The position numbers were made by a program, and so were the translations under genes. A stretch of 64,000 bases of DNA from Otatea glauca (Eukaryota; Streptophyta; Magnoliopsida; Poales; Poaceae): the NCBI GenBank assembly GCA_036346275.1, contig CM070711.1:53259435-53323434 (forward strand). Reading direction: 5' to 3'. Each line of letters opens with the position of its first letter. Positions within the stretch are counted from its first letter, which is position 1. The notes under the pieces are model-generated. The model made no database searches. It was not told the origin of the DNA and worked only from the letters and a program-made list of their open reading frames with translations. Below, piece after piece: positions 47,331 to 58,700 of this stretch.

Positions 47331-47697
47331 CTAGGTTCCCTATCGGACCAAGGAAGTACTGATCTTTACTGTTAGGGATCGGAATGAGTACCTGACTCGC
47401 GTCCATTTCAACCGATCTTAGCAAGCCGATTGGAGAAGAGAGGTGCAAGCCGATTGATGGAAACTGAGCAAAGGGTAAGCAAAAGCCGATTGTTTGGGGT
47501 CAGAGAGCTTGTGCGCGTGGTAAAAATTTGAAACGGCGGGAAGTGAATCTCAAAGGACGCGAGCAGTTAAAACGCACTACCAGCATGTCAGAAAATTACG
47601 GCGCAAATAAAACGGCAATTAATGGGTGAAGATCAAACGTTAGCCGATTGAACAAGCCGATAATTGTGATTTTTGACAGATGACAAGTCATCTCTCA

Positions 47698-47712
47698 AAA
47701 ATAGGGGGCATA
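47698..47712 (+). promoter_or_regulatory. Tat element polypurine tract
   Basis: AAAATAGGGGGCATA directly precedes the 3' LTR. 47331-47697, between the antisense gene and this site, is non-coding, with dispersed 'agccgattg' words that also pepper the rest of the element. Confidence 0.8.
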
Positions 47713-48371
47713 TGTTTGCACCAAAATTTGGCAAGCTTGGTCAAAATCGGCAATAAAGTCAAAGATATGGAATTAACGGACATGATGGAAAGGTTTGGAG
47801 ATATTTTGGTAACTGCAAGATTTTTAAGAAAAACAACCGTCCGAGATAAGGCCGATACGGATACGAACTTGAAGCGTGTTGTAACAGGATACGATCGGCC
47901 GAAGGTATAAAAGAAGGACCAAAGCGAGCTGCGAAATAATAATCAACACAATACAATCAACCATCTTTTACTTTTCATCTTTTTTCTGTCGACTAGGAGT
48001 AGTTTTTATAATTTAGCCTTTGTAATCGATTTTGATCAATAAAGTTGCGCATCGCCGATTGTTGATCTTCGTCAATTACACCCCAGGTTCGATTTATTCT
48101 GATTTTGTTGCGCATCGCCTTCTTCAGAATCGATCCACCTTTACCCTCTGATTAGCCTTAATCGGCTAATTAGATTTATCCTGATACTTTAATCTTGATC
48201 GGCTTCAGGCTGATTAAGTTTAAGCCGATTGATATTGACGATCGGTTTGGAGTAAATTTTATTGTTTTTTACCTTGTCGATTACAGGTCAAATCGACTGG
48301 CACGCTCTGAACCAGGTGTTCGTCTGGTGTGCTGTTGTCAGAAACCCTACCTCAAGTTTTTGACGCCAACA
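47713..48371 (+). repeat. Tat element 3' LTR (659 bp)
   Basis: Starts TGTTTGCACCAAAATTTGG and ends TTTTGACGCCAACA, followed by the second GACTC copy. It is nearly identical to 36842-37493 apart from a few substitutions and small indels. Confidence 0.95.
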
Positions 48372-48479
48372 GACTCTAAACATCTTAGCACAAGATTACT
48401 CTCAACATTGGACTCCATGGTGGCCTATCTTGCGGGTGGCGTGGACGACGAACTGGCACGGAACGACAGGCGCTGCATG

Positions 48480-48783
48480 TCGGCACAGTTCGAGATGACA
48501 CACGGCAAGCCTCAACGTGGAGTTCGCTGCGGGTTTCAGCGAGGGAATGGTGGCACACTCCCGGTTCCTAATCGACGGGATAAGCTTATTGGTCGATGTT
48601 GGAGGTGGCACCGGCACGGCAGCGAGGGCCGTGGTTGCGGCTTTCCAGCATGACAAGTGCTTAGTGTTGGACTTTCCCCAAGTGCTTGATGGCATCTCGA
48701 TGGATCATTTGGATGAGTTTGTTAAAGGGGATATGATGGATTTTATCCCCCGTGCAGATGCTGTCCTGCTTAAGGTAGTATGA
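48480..48783 (+). pseudogene. O-methyltransferase exon fragment
   Basis: Plant caffeate/flavonoid-type O-methyltransferase of the ZRP4-like group; intact enzymes move a methyl group from S-adenosylmethionine to phenolics. Visible: EFAAGFSEGMVAHSRFLIDG, the cofactor motif LLVDVGGGTGTAARAV, KCLVLDFPQVLDG, and GDMMDFIPRADAVLLK, ending at a possible donor (aag/gtagta). About ten residues usually found between FLIDG and LLVDV are missing. No catalytic His region or second exon follows, and the fragment joins the BSP-like gene on its left within tens of bases. A FEMTHG-like piece near 48490 may be its left edge. Confidence 0.8.
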
Positions 48784-49556
48784 ATAAATTAAACTGAAAA
48801 CTGGATCTCAAAAGCATAAAGAGCTGAAACTAGAATATTTCTCTGAAAAATAAAGATAAAGCAAATGCAATGCTTTAAATGCTATGTAAAATCTCGAGCC
48901 AATTTCATCCGTAAAAGAACAAGCTTAGAAAATTATGCTAGAGGTACGTATATACATGCATTTTTGGAAAACCATTCATTCAAGCGCATGCATTCTTAAT
49001 TTAGTCCCATGAATCCCCATATTTTTTTTTGAAAAAAAGCTAGATGATCTAGAATTCACTGAAGAAAGAGGGGTGGACGCCCGGATTCGAGCCCAGTGGA
49101 CGGGTGGTCGATGCCACTCCCTGCCACTGCTCGGTTTCCATCCCCATATTTTTTAAGAAATGGTCGATTCCACTCCCTGCCACTGCTCGGTTTTCATCCC
49201 CATATTTTTTAAGAAATGATTATCCAATTTAATCATACTGTGGCACATCGCTAGCTTTGTCTTAGTTCTCTTCTCGTTCAAAGTGTCTTTTCAGCGCTGA
49301 TGAAAGTACGCAGAGGTGAACTTAACGATCTCTTTAGCCCTTCACCTTCTTTTCATCTTGCCCTATGAACCTCTATCATCTTTTTAGTGAGAATAATTTT
49401 ATCCGTGCAACTCTTTAGGTCACGTACTTTAAGTCTTTCTATATTCTACATCTCAACATAATTACAATATCATTTTGTTAGTGATTTGACTAGTATAATC
49501 AAGTATAGTGACATACATGTTTCCAAAATAAGAGAATAATTACCTAAATCAGGGGC
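48784..49556. other. intergenic DNA with a 56-bp tandem duplication
   Basis: No gene is seen. A direct tandem duplication of 56 bp occupies 49105-49160 and 49161-49216 (tggtcgatgccactccctg / tggtcgattccactccctg); the copies differ at a few bases. 'accatttatt'-type AT-rich spacer surrounds it. Confidence 0.8.
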
Positions 49557-49589
49557 CACTATTGCGAAAGGACTCATATTAGACCCCTC

Positions 49590-49740
49590 ATCAATGACGG
49601 TTTTCAAAAACCGTTTGTGATGGTTGATTATCAATGGTTTTTGGCAAAAACAATTAGTGTCACAGACGATTTTTGGCTAAAATCGTCTGTGATGTGGGCT
49701 TCATCACAGACGGTTTTAGCCAAAAAAAACTATCTGTGAT
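49590..49740. repeat. CACTA-2 5' subterminal repeats
   Basis: Alternating copies of 'cacagacgatttttggc' and 'aaaatcgtctgtgatg' type words in both orientations, related to those of CACTA-1. Confidence 0.8.
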
Positions 49741-49889
49741 GAACTTTTCCTAGAATTAAGTACAGAGAACCCTGACCTTCTTATTGTTTTAGGGTTTTTG
49801 AGCTATTTTTGAGGTGGCTGCGATTGAGAAGCGATCTGGTGAAAAGAGATCGTGGATTTGGAAGTGTGATTGTAGATCCTTTTATTCTA

Positions 49890-50285
49890 GGTGATCTAAG
49901 GTTAATAATTGATTCTAATTTGCATTATATTTAAGATCTAGCTTGGTAAAGAGGGAATTGAAGATGGTTTAGATCTAGTTTGGTGTATATCCATTTGTTC
50001 TTTATGATCTAAAGTAATAACTGGTTCTAATTGCATCATACTCAAGATATAGCTAGTTAAGTAAAGAGAGAATTGAAGATGCTAAAGTGATCTAATATTA
50101 ATAATTGGTTCTAACTGCATTATATTCAAAATCTAGCTTGTTAAGGAGGGAATTGAAGATGGTTTTGATCTAGCTTAGTGTAGATCTATTTGTTCTTTGT
50201 GATCTAAAGTAGTAACTTGTTCTAATTGTATTATATTCAAGATGTAGCTAGCTATGTAAAGAGAGAATTGAAGATGCTAAGTTTA
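49890..50285 (+). repeat. leader tandem duplication, period about 195 bp, in CACTA-2
   Basis: 'gaagatggtttagatctag' at 49960 recurs as 'gaagatggttttgatctag' at 50155, and the flanking text repeats with it, giving two diverged copies of about 195 bp. Each contains two internal half-units around 'ttctaattgcattatattcaa'. CACTA-1 has only one such half-unit at the matching place (3405-3460). Confidence 0.85.
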
Positions 50286-50537
50286 AATGTAGCTTACACA
50301 TATATATATCCATTTGTTTTTTGTGATCTAAGGAGATATGTAGGTTAATTGGAAAGTTTAAATGTAGCTTATATGTAGAATATTATAGATCCATTTGTTC
50401 TTTAGTTCTAGCATGGTTTATGATTTAGGGTAAGGTTTTAGCTAGTTAATCTGTGCTCCAATTTAAGAATGTGTGCATGTGCACTCTTAGTGTACTTAAT
50501 TCATTATTTAACACTTATTGTTATATATGTAGCGTAG

Positions 50538-53500
50538 ATGGAACAAAGCCGGATGTACGCCGAGAACCGTGCGAGTTCTAAGTACATTAATGGTGTCTCT
50601 GCTTTTAGAAGAGTTGTAGAGGAGGATATATTGAACAAGAGAATGAAATTTATGCCTTGTCCATGCATTGACTGTGAGAATCTGAGGATGTTTCGAAACT
50701 CAGCGTAGATCAAAACACACTTGATTCTAAGGGGTTTCAAAAGGGGTATACATGTTGGACGAGTCACAGTGAAGAGCAAATTATACAGAAAGCAAGTAGT
50801 ATTGTCGGGGATCGGTCGTCCTGACACGTGTCCAGGCCCCCCGGGGGCTTTAGGCCGTCCCCCCGAGCTCGTGCGGACTGTTCCCGAGCTCGTGCTAGGG
50901 GTCTCCCCGAACTCGGAGGACTGTTCCCGAGCTCGGGCGAGGGTTTTCCCGAGCCTGTGCTGACTCCCGCGACCTCTTCGACCTCAGCGACCTCGACCCG
51001 GCCTCCAGTATAGTAATATCTTTTTTATGTATATATGACCTTTCTCCTCTGCGTGGGAACTAGGGTCACCAACCCCTGTTAGTTCTCCTGCGTGGGAACT
51101 AGGGTCACCTGCTCCCAACAACCCCTGTCAGTTCTCCTGCGTGGGAACTAGGGTCACCTGCTCCCAGCAAATCCTGTCAGCTTCCCTGCGTGGGAACTAG
51201 GGTCAACTGCTCCTGTCAACTCACAGACAGCCACCCGACGTCAGCCTCGAGGTCAGCACCAAAGGTCTATAAAAGCACCAGGCTACCCCGGTCAGAAAAA
51301 AGGCACAACACAGCAGAAACCTAAGGGGGATGCGCAGACACATCTGCAGACACACTTGTACACCACATCGTCCATCGAGCTCCCCTCGGTCTCCACTTCC
51401 GAACGACCTCGTGGTCGAGCTCCTTCTTTGTACTCCCCCGAGGAGCTTTTAGTCATGTTTCGCCTACGGGCAAGACTGGAATAGAGCTATTACCCGACCT
51501 GAAGGGCTCGAACCAGTATAATCGTTGTGTCTCCTGTCCAATTGTTCTTCTTCCCCGAGCTGTGCATCTATCGACGCTCCCTCCTTCCCGGACGAGCACG
51601 ACTTTGGGCCTCGCCCCTTGCACCATCCTTCCCCCCTTCTTTGCGGTCGATGGTCCCGATCGTCGACAAATATTAACATCGTCGAAGAATTCAATGATAC
51701 ACCGGATGATATTGATTGTTCTTTCAATGAGGATAGGTTTCACGATGATAATTTGGATCAGATGCTGCGCGATGTAAAAGGGAACCATGATGAGCAAGTG
51801 TATGTAAAATTCTGGGGCTTGATGGATGACTCAAAGAAACCTTTGTTTCGGAGCTGCAAGTCCAAATACAGAAGGTTGTCATCCGTGCTTGAACTGCTAA
51901 AATTAAAGGCAAGCAACGGTTGATCCGACAAGAGTTTCATGGTGCGGATAGGTCGATTAGCGAACATACTTCTGAAGGGAAACAATTGCCGACAACTACC
52001 TACAAAGCTAAGAAGGTTCTTTGTCTATTAGGAATGGAAGTAGAAAGAATACATGCATGTCTGAATGACTGTATACTCTACCACAAAGAGTACGCAAACT
52101 TGCATATATGTCCAGTATACAACGCATCCCGGTACAAGTGTAAAGATCAATCAGATGATGATGATGAGGGCATCGAGGTGAAGAAAGGACCTTTTGCTAA
52201 GGTGGCGTGGTATCTTCCTATAATTCCCCGTTTGAAGCGTTTATTTGCGAACCCAAATGAGGCAAAACTGCTTCGGTGACACTCGGATGAGCGTAAGAAC
52301 GATGGAATGCTAAGGCACCCTGCTAATTGCACCTAGTGGAGAAACATCGATAGGAAGTTTCAAGAATTCGCTGTGGATCCGAGGAATATAAGGTATTGAG
52401 TACAGATAGAATGAATCCTTTCGGTAACATGAGTAGCTGTCATAGCACATAGCCCATGAATCTCTGTATCTATAACCTTCTTCCTTGTTTGTGAAGTGGA
52501 AGTACATTTTACTGTCTATACTTATCCAAGGCCTGAAGTAACCTGGGAACAATATTGATGTGTACCTAGCACCTTTTGTGGAAGATCTGAAAACACTGTG
52601 GGCTCCTAGGGTACAGGTATGGGATACTCACAAATGAGAGTACTTCACTTTGCACTTCCTGTTATTCTGCACCATAAATGATTATCCAACCCTTGTTAAC
52701 CTGTCGGGCCAGGGTACAAAAGGTGCCAAAGCCTGTCCTCACTGCTTAGATGATATCAAGAGTGTGTGGATGAATCACTCGCACAAAACCGTGTACATGC
52801 ATCACCGTAGGTTCCTTCGGAGAGATCACCCATACTGGAAGATGAAGAAACAATTTGATAGAACGAACGAGACGGTTCAGCTCCAAAGCCTTTAAGTGGG
52901 ACACATGTTCATGACATGGTTAAGAACTTAGATGTTGCGCTTGGAAAGAGACGTAAATCGAGGACCCGTGAGAAGATCATGTGGAAGAAGAGATCAATAT
53001 TTTGGAACCTACCTTATTGGGAGCATCTAAAAGTTTGGCACTGCATCAACGTCATGCACGTAGAGAAGAATGTTTGTGATAGCTTGATTGGTCTCTTATT
53101 GAGCATTAAGGGCAAAACAAAGTACGGTATCAATGCACGACTTGACTTGGTCGATATGGACATCAGACCTGAGTTAGCAATAAAAGAGACCGATAAAAGT
53201 CGAACGTACTGCGAACCTACTTATCACACTCTGTCCAAGGCCGAGAGAACTGAACTGTGCTAGTACATGCATAGTGTGAAAGTTCTGCCCGGTTACCCCT
53301 CCAACATGAAGAGACTTGTTTCGATGCAAGATTTGAACTTAACTAGCATGAAGTCTTATGATTGCCATATGCTTACGATACAAATGCTCCTTATCGCAAT
53401 TAGAAGTATTTTATCGAGCAAGGTTTGGGAGAAAATCACAAGGATGTGTTATTTCTTTAACACAATTGCTCAGAAGGTCATCGATCCCGAAGTATTAGAT

Positions 53501-54690
53501 GCTCTACAGACCGAGGTGGTGATGACTTTGTATAATCTTAAGATGTATTTCCTTCTGTAATTTTTCGATATCATGATCATCTCATTATTCACCTTGTGAG
53601 GGAGATAAAGATGTGCGGGCCTGTGTTCCTACGTAGCATGTACCCATTCGAGAGTTATATGGAATTCTCAAGTCCTACGTACGGAATCGATCTCGACCGG
53701 AGGGTAGCATTGTAAAAAGTTATGCAACCGAAGGGGTCATCGAATTCTACGTGGATTACATGGCTCATGTCGAATCAATAGGTGTCCCTCGATCCCGCCA
53801 TGAGGGGAGGCTCCAGGGTATTGGGACCGGACCATCAGAAGGAAAGCAATCACACCTGATCCAGCTGCGTGTGCTAAAGCCTATTTCATGGTTTTGCAAC
53901 ACATGGCTATAGTGTCCCCGTATATCGACGAGCATAAGAACTGGCTACGGCAAGAGAATCCGTCATGGCAGGAGTCCTGGATCATCAGACAACATAACTT
54001 TCAGTTGCTACGGCAAGAGAATCCATCATGGCAGGAGTCCTGGATCATCAGACAACATAACTTTCGGTTCAACAGATAGTTGAAGGAGCGACAACCCGTC
54101 ATGGAAGCTTGTTAGGTGATACGCTTACATGGTTGACAAAAGGGCTAATATTTACAGTTGTAACATGGAAAGGATACGACTTAAATGGGTATAGATTTTA
54201 CATGAGAGATCAGGTTTGCAGAGCACAAACCAGAATAGCAGTATTCGCATACATACGTTCAATACCGTTGGGTCGACGAGGAGCTCATACTATGGATTCA
54301 TAGAGGAGATTTGGGAGCTCGACTATGTACTATTCAAGATTCCCTTATTTCGGTGCCGTTGGGTACACCTCCAGCAAGTGAAGGTTGACAAGTACGGCAT
54401 CACTACTGTGGACCTCGAACGTGTTGGATACCAAGACGAACCATTCGTACTCGCTAACCAAGTTGTTCAAATCTTCTATGTAACTGACCTGTCTAATAAG
54501 AAGCGCCACGTAGTTCTTCAAGAACAAAATGAGGATTTTCAGAGTTAAAAATGTAGTATATGAGGAAGAATACAACTAGTTTGACGAGTTGCCTCCTATC
54601 GAAAATGGCATAACTGTCCAGGAAGAACAACCTGAGGAAGCTAGCTGCACACGTATTGATCATCATGAAGGGCTAATTTTTATACAAAAG
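50538..54690 (+). pseudogene. CACTA-2 TNP2-like transposase
   Basis: The ATG at 50538 is intact and opens MEQSRMYAENRAS, which fixes the start lost in CACTA-1. A TAG at about 50706 ends the first frame. After the solo LTR the protein resumes at 51674 with the acidic linker (PDDIDCSFNEDRFHDD), then the Transposase_21 core in pieces (52000-52895), VMHVEKNVCDSLIGLL (about 53050), DUF4218-like text (53570-53780), an in-frame 21-codon duplication (53945-54070), and the DUF4216-like end (VDKYGITTVDLERVGYQD, about 54380) reaching about 54690. Several stops and indels. Confidence 0.88.
50803..51668 (+). mobile_element. solo LTR (866 bp) in the CACTA-2 transposase
   Basis: Starts TGTCGGGGATCGG and ends CCCGATCGTCGACA. 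The flanks AGTAT (50798-50802) and AATAT (51669-51673) fit a 5-bp TSD with one later change. CACTA-1 has no insertion at the matching site (3851-3861). A TATAAAAG box lies at 51268-51275 on the plus strand, so this is the sense direction. Inside are about four copies of a 'tgcgtgggaactagggtcac' repeat (51045-51210) and 'cccgagctcg' repeats (50850-50950). Confidence 0.9.
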
Positions 54691-54891
54691 AATAAGTAAG
54701 TGGAGTTATGATGAGGTTGTTTTGTTTATTTTAAGTCTACATGTATTTTAATGTCAACCAGATAGCTATGAATGCCTAGTCAATATCTACCTTACTTCAA
54801 GGATAGTTTGTCGTTGATGTTGTGTTGTGGTGCAATCTTTGCAAGTATAGATATATTTAAGTGTACCGATTCTAGTAAGGTTACAATGTGT

Positions 54892-54892
<1 letters not shown>

Positions 54893-54990
<98 letters not shown>

Positions 54991-54995
54991 GTATG
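54893..54995. repeat. (TATATG)n microsatellite, left
   Basis: About 16 nearly perfect hexamer units. It adjoins the fold-back element at 55000. Confidence 0.97.
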
Positions 54996-54999
54996 TGGA

Positions 55000-55385
55000 A
55001 ACATATCTAGTAAAAAAAACCCTTACCGTGAAAACTCCGTGAAACCCACGTGTAAAAGTTTTCAAAAATTCCCAAAAAATTATCGTATGTATGGGAGGTG
55101 AGCTTCTACAATCCTGCAAAATTTGAAAACCAAACTCAATCGCATTTGAAAGATATGAAAAGGACAAACAGCGAGATGAATAGTGCTAAAGGTGAAAAAT
55201 CATTATTTAAGTTGAATTTGTCTTTTTCATATCTTTCAAATGCGATTGATTTTGGTTTTAAAATTTTTCAAAATTGTAGAACCTCACCACCCCTACGTAT
55301 GGTAATGTTTTAAGAATTTTTGAAAACTTGTACATATGGGTTTCATAGAGTTTTCACAGTAAGAGGGGTTTTCACTACATATGTT
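55000..55385. mobile_element. fold-back MITE-like element, arms of about 190 bp
   Basis: The left half (aaaacccttaccgtgaaaac ... atttgaaagatatgaaaagg) is an imperfect reverse complement of the right half (cttttcatatctttcaaatg ... ttttcacagtaagaggggtt). The arms meet near 55190-55200. The element is AT-rich, without coding capacity. Elements with this 'actgtgaaaactc' text are, as I recall, common in grass genomes. Terminal bases and a TSD are obscured by the microsatellites on both sides. Confidence 0.8.
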
Positions 55386-55429
55386 GTTGTATATATGTGT
55401 GTGCGTATATGTACATATATGTATGTATA

Positions 55430-55676
<247 letters not shown>

Positions 55677-55722
55677 CGGTGTTCCCTTGTTTTCTTGACG
55701 CTCTCTTTTTGGCTTTTTGCAG

Positions 55723-58700
55723 CGCCGAAGGAGGCCTGTATCGCCTCGAGGATGCAGGAGATCTTCGGGAAGGCTGCCACCTCCTACGACCTCGGCGGCA
55801 ACGTCCCCAAGAACGTTTTGGGGCGGAGCGGCGAGGTAATAACTTTTGCCTTGACATTGGTCTCGGGGGCTCGGATTCGGGTGCTTATCGTGATAAGCTC
55901 GCGCAGGAGACCAGGGAGCTTTGGGACACGGCGAAGCAGTTGTTGCCGCTCCCTGGCCTAGTCAAGGGCAAGAAGGGGGGCAAAAAGCCGGCTCCTGACG
56001 CCTCGAGGCATGTTGCCAAGGAGCCCTATGTCGAGTGGGGCGACCGGGTCGTGGTAAGTTTGAATGCCCCGAGCTCGGGGTCATCCGAGCCTGAGCATGT
56101 TTCCCTCTTTCTGCCTCCTTGGTCCTTCTGTTGATGACCCTTGCCTCTCTGTCAGCAACGGGAGGCGGCCTCCGTCGCACGGACCTCGGATATGCAGCTG
56201 GAGCCACGAGCTCTGGCGTTAAGCTCCCGAGGGAGGAGTGGTCGCGCTGTTGTTGTGGAATTGTCTCACCAGGTACGGCCTTCATACATTTCTTATCATC
56301 CCGCCCTGCTGCGGTGTTCGAGCGTCCGAGGGGCACCGACCTTCCCTGTGGTCCAGGGCGAGGTCGAGGAGGATGAAGTGAACGACGACCGCCTCATGGT
56401 GCGGCCCAGGACGCGGCGGGTGCTACTTGCCGCGTCTTCCGAGGAGGATGAGGTGGACGAGGGGGAGGCGGCTGATAGCGCCGCGATCTAGGGTGCCATC
56501 GTTGGGGGTGGCGTAGTTGAGGGTGCCGTCGCTGCGGCGCCTCTGGCGGAGGCGTTCCCGAGGGCGGAGTCCCCGGGAAAATGGAGAGCCGACCTTCCTC
56601 CGCGAGGAGGTCCGGCAAAGAAGACAAAGTTGCCGCGCATCCGTTCGGCACAGTAAGTACTCCCTTCTGCCTCTCAACTTTTGTGATGGTAGGGTCGTCC
56701 GAGCAATCCCGTAACAATTTGTCGTGATCGCCTCGAGGATGCAGGAGATCTTCGGGAAGGCTGCCACCTCCTACGACCTCGGCGGCAACGTCCCCAAGAA
56801 CGTTTTGGGGCGGAGCGGCGAGGTAATAACTTTCGCCTTGACATTGGTCTCGGGGGCTCGGATTCGGGTGCTTATCGTGATAAGCTCGCGCAGGCGACCA
56901 GGGAGCTTTGGGACACGGCGAAGCAGTTGTTGCCACTCCCTGGCCTGGTCAAGGGCAAGAAGGGGGGCAAGAAGCCGACTCCTGACGCCTCGAGGCATGT
57001 TGCCAAGGAGCCCTACGTCGAGTGGGGCGACCGGGTCGTGGTAAGTTTGAATGCCCCGAGCTCGGGGTCATCCGAGCCTGAGCATGTTTCCCTCTTTCTG
57101 CCTCCTTGGTCCTTCTGTTGATGACCCTTGCCTCTCTGTCAGCAGCGGGAGGCGGCCTCCGCCGCACGGACCCCGGATATGCAGCCGGAGCCACGAGCTC
57201 TGGTGTTAAGCTCCCGAGGGAGGAGTGGTCGCGCTGCTGTTGTGGAATTGTCGCGCCAGGTACGGCCTTCATACATTTCTTGTCATCCCGCCCTGTTGCG
57301 GTGTTCGAGCGTCCGAGGGGCACCGACCTTCCCTGTGGTCCAGGGCGAGGTCGAGGAGGATGAAGTGAACGACGACCACCTCATGGTGCGGCCCAGGATG
57401 CGGCGGGTGCTACTTGCCGCGTCTTCCGAGGAGGATGAGGTGGACGAGGGGGAGGCGGCTGATAGCGCCGCGATCGAGGGTGCCATCGTCGGGGGTGGCG
57501 TAGTTGAGGGTGCCGTCGCTGCGGCGCCTCTGGCGGAGGTGTTCCCGAGGGCGGAGTCCCCGGGAAAACGGAGAGCCGACCTTCCTCCGCGAGGAGGTCC
57601 GGCAAAGAAGACAAGGCTGCCGCGCATCCGTTCAGCACAGTAAGTACTCCCTTCTGCCTCTCAACTTTTGTGATCGTAGGGTCGTCCGAGCAATCCCCTA
57701 ACAATTTGTCGTGCGCAGTACCTATTTCGGGGTGGTCGTCTTACCCCAGGCGGAGTCGTCCCCAGCGACTCTGGAGTTGCCGAAGGAGTGGGCGGCGATT
57801 TTCGGATCGGCGGCTGAGCCGGGACTCCCTTCTGTGGTCAAGGCGGCCGAAGGGGGAGTCCCTGAGCCACCCTCCAGCCTCAGGGGTTTGGCTGCCGTCG
57901 CCCTGACTGGGGCGGATCATCCTGGGTCCTTGGGTGGTGCCGATGCTACTGCGGCGGCGAGGGTCGCCGAGGTCGTCGCTGCGGGTGAACTGCCCCGGTG
58001 TCCTGACGGAGCCATCGACCTGCCGACGCTGGAGGATCGTCTAGCAGCGGTAAGCGCATTTGCGGTGACTCTTCCCTTCTCTCTTTTTCCCTTCTTCTCG
58101 TAGTTGTGGTGATCTTTCCCTTCTCTTTGCAGGGCCTACGGCTGATCTCCCGAGTGCGGGGTCGTCGTGCGCACCACACGCCGGCCGACCCTCTGTGATA
58201 CCATCGAAGTCAGACAGAGGGAGGCTGCTGAGCTCGAAGCCGCCGCGATGCGCGATCGGGAAGAAGCCTTGCGCCTGAGAGAGGCCCGGGCCCTTGAGCT
58301 CGCATGGGTCGTTGAGTCCGAGCGGGAGCGCGGGGCTCGGGAGACCGAGCGGGAGCTTAAGGCCAAGAGGGACCTTCATGCCGTGGCGCTCTCCGAATCC
58401 GTTGAGGAGGAGCAGAAGAAAGCGGAGGAGACCCTTGCCCGAGTCTGTCAGAAGGCGCAGGACGTCCTGGATGAAAACCGTGCAAGCGCGGTGGTGCTGA
58501 TCCAGCGCCTCGAGCTCGAGGTCTCCGACCTTCGCTCGAAGGTGGAGGCCGCGCGGCGGGAGGCGGAGGGACTCCAGGAGTGCCTCGAGGTCGCCCATAT
58601 GGCTCGCGAGAATAGCCATTCGGTCGCGTCGACCGCGCTCAAGGACCTTGCAGCCGCTCGGAAGGAGGTGGAGGGGCTCCGGACGCAAATGGGGAATCCG

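Larger units (their letters stand above)
36842..48371 (+). mobile_element. Tat-lineage Ty3/gypsy element with TSD GACTC
   Basis: 11,530 bp inserted in the solo LTR, flanked by GACTC at 36837-36841 and 48372-48376. It has LTRs of 652 and 659 bp, a primer-site-like tract TTGGCACGCCGGTGGGAC after the 5' LTR, and gag, protease, reverse transcriptase, RNase H, a second archaeal-type RNase H and integrase on the plus strand. An antisense gene lies between pol and the 3' LTR. The double RNase H and antisense gene are hallmarks of the Tat lineage (RIRE2/Retand/Grande group). Frameshifts throughout pol make it inactive, though the LTRs are very similar. Confidence 0.93.
36385..48407 (-). mobile_element. 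solo LTR (488 bp) with TSD TTGGA, itself split by the Tat element
   Basis: The two outer parts are 36385-36841 and 48377-48407. They begin TGTAGAAACTC and end TTACTCTCAACA, and are flanked by TTGGA at 36380-36384 and 48408-48412. The minus strand (TGTTGAGAGTAATC ... GTTTCTACA) looks like the sense direction, because it has a TATATAAG box (around 36641). No internal region exists, so it is a solo LTR, probably copia-type. The host frame is continuous across it once the insertion is removed. Confidence 0.85.
32834..48500 (+). pseudogene. basic-secretory-protein-like gene, split by two nested insertions
   Basis: The ATG at 32834 opens MEAQAPLLSTTT. The gene is cut at 32901 by copia-B, resumes at 35924, is cut at 36384 by a solo LTR with a gypsy inside, and resumes at 48413. 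The pieces give an N-terminal membrane anchor (IIARVATVLVVVSISLFVHH), then LNATASRETLAGQLFNVFLV, SNGRAALVLHYASWAVEQML, VTRVTVQMAARNL, GEYVISLGPSLM, ARMWLWDDRGAAPAHVLD, and across the second insertion SMVAYLAGG. This layout fits membrane-anchored grass members of the plant basic secretory protein family (PBSP, peptidase-like). There is a stop after PSLM and single-base indels near 35940 and 36015. It merges into an O-methyltransferase fragment after about 48470. Family recognition is from memory. Confidence 0.62.
49557..54890 (+). mobile_element. CACTA-2: second TNP2-type CACTA copy
   Basis: Begins CACTATTGCGAAAGG at 49557, with the same 'agacccctcatcaatgacgg' continuation as CACTA-1, a subterminal block (49590-49740), a shared leader (GTTTTTGAGCTATTTTTGAGG, 49793 on) and a TNP2-like transposase (50538-54690). 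It lacks the minus-strand gene of CACTA-1. A solo LTR sits in the transposase. No 3' terminal repeat is found; similarity fades before a microsatellite at 54893. Stops and frameshifts make it non-autonomous. Confidence 0.85.
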
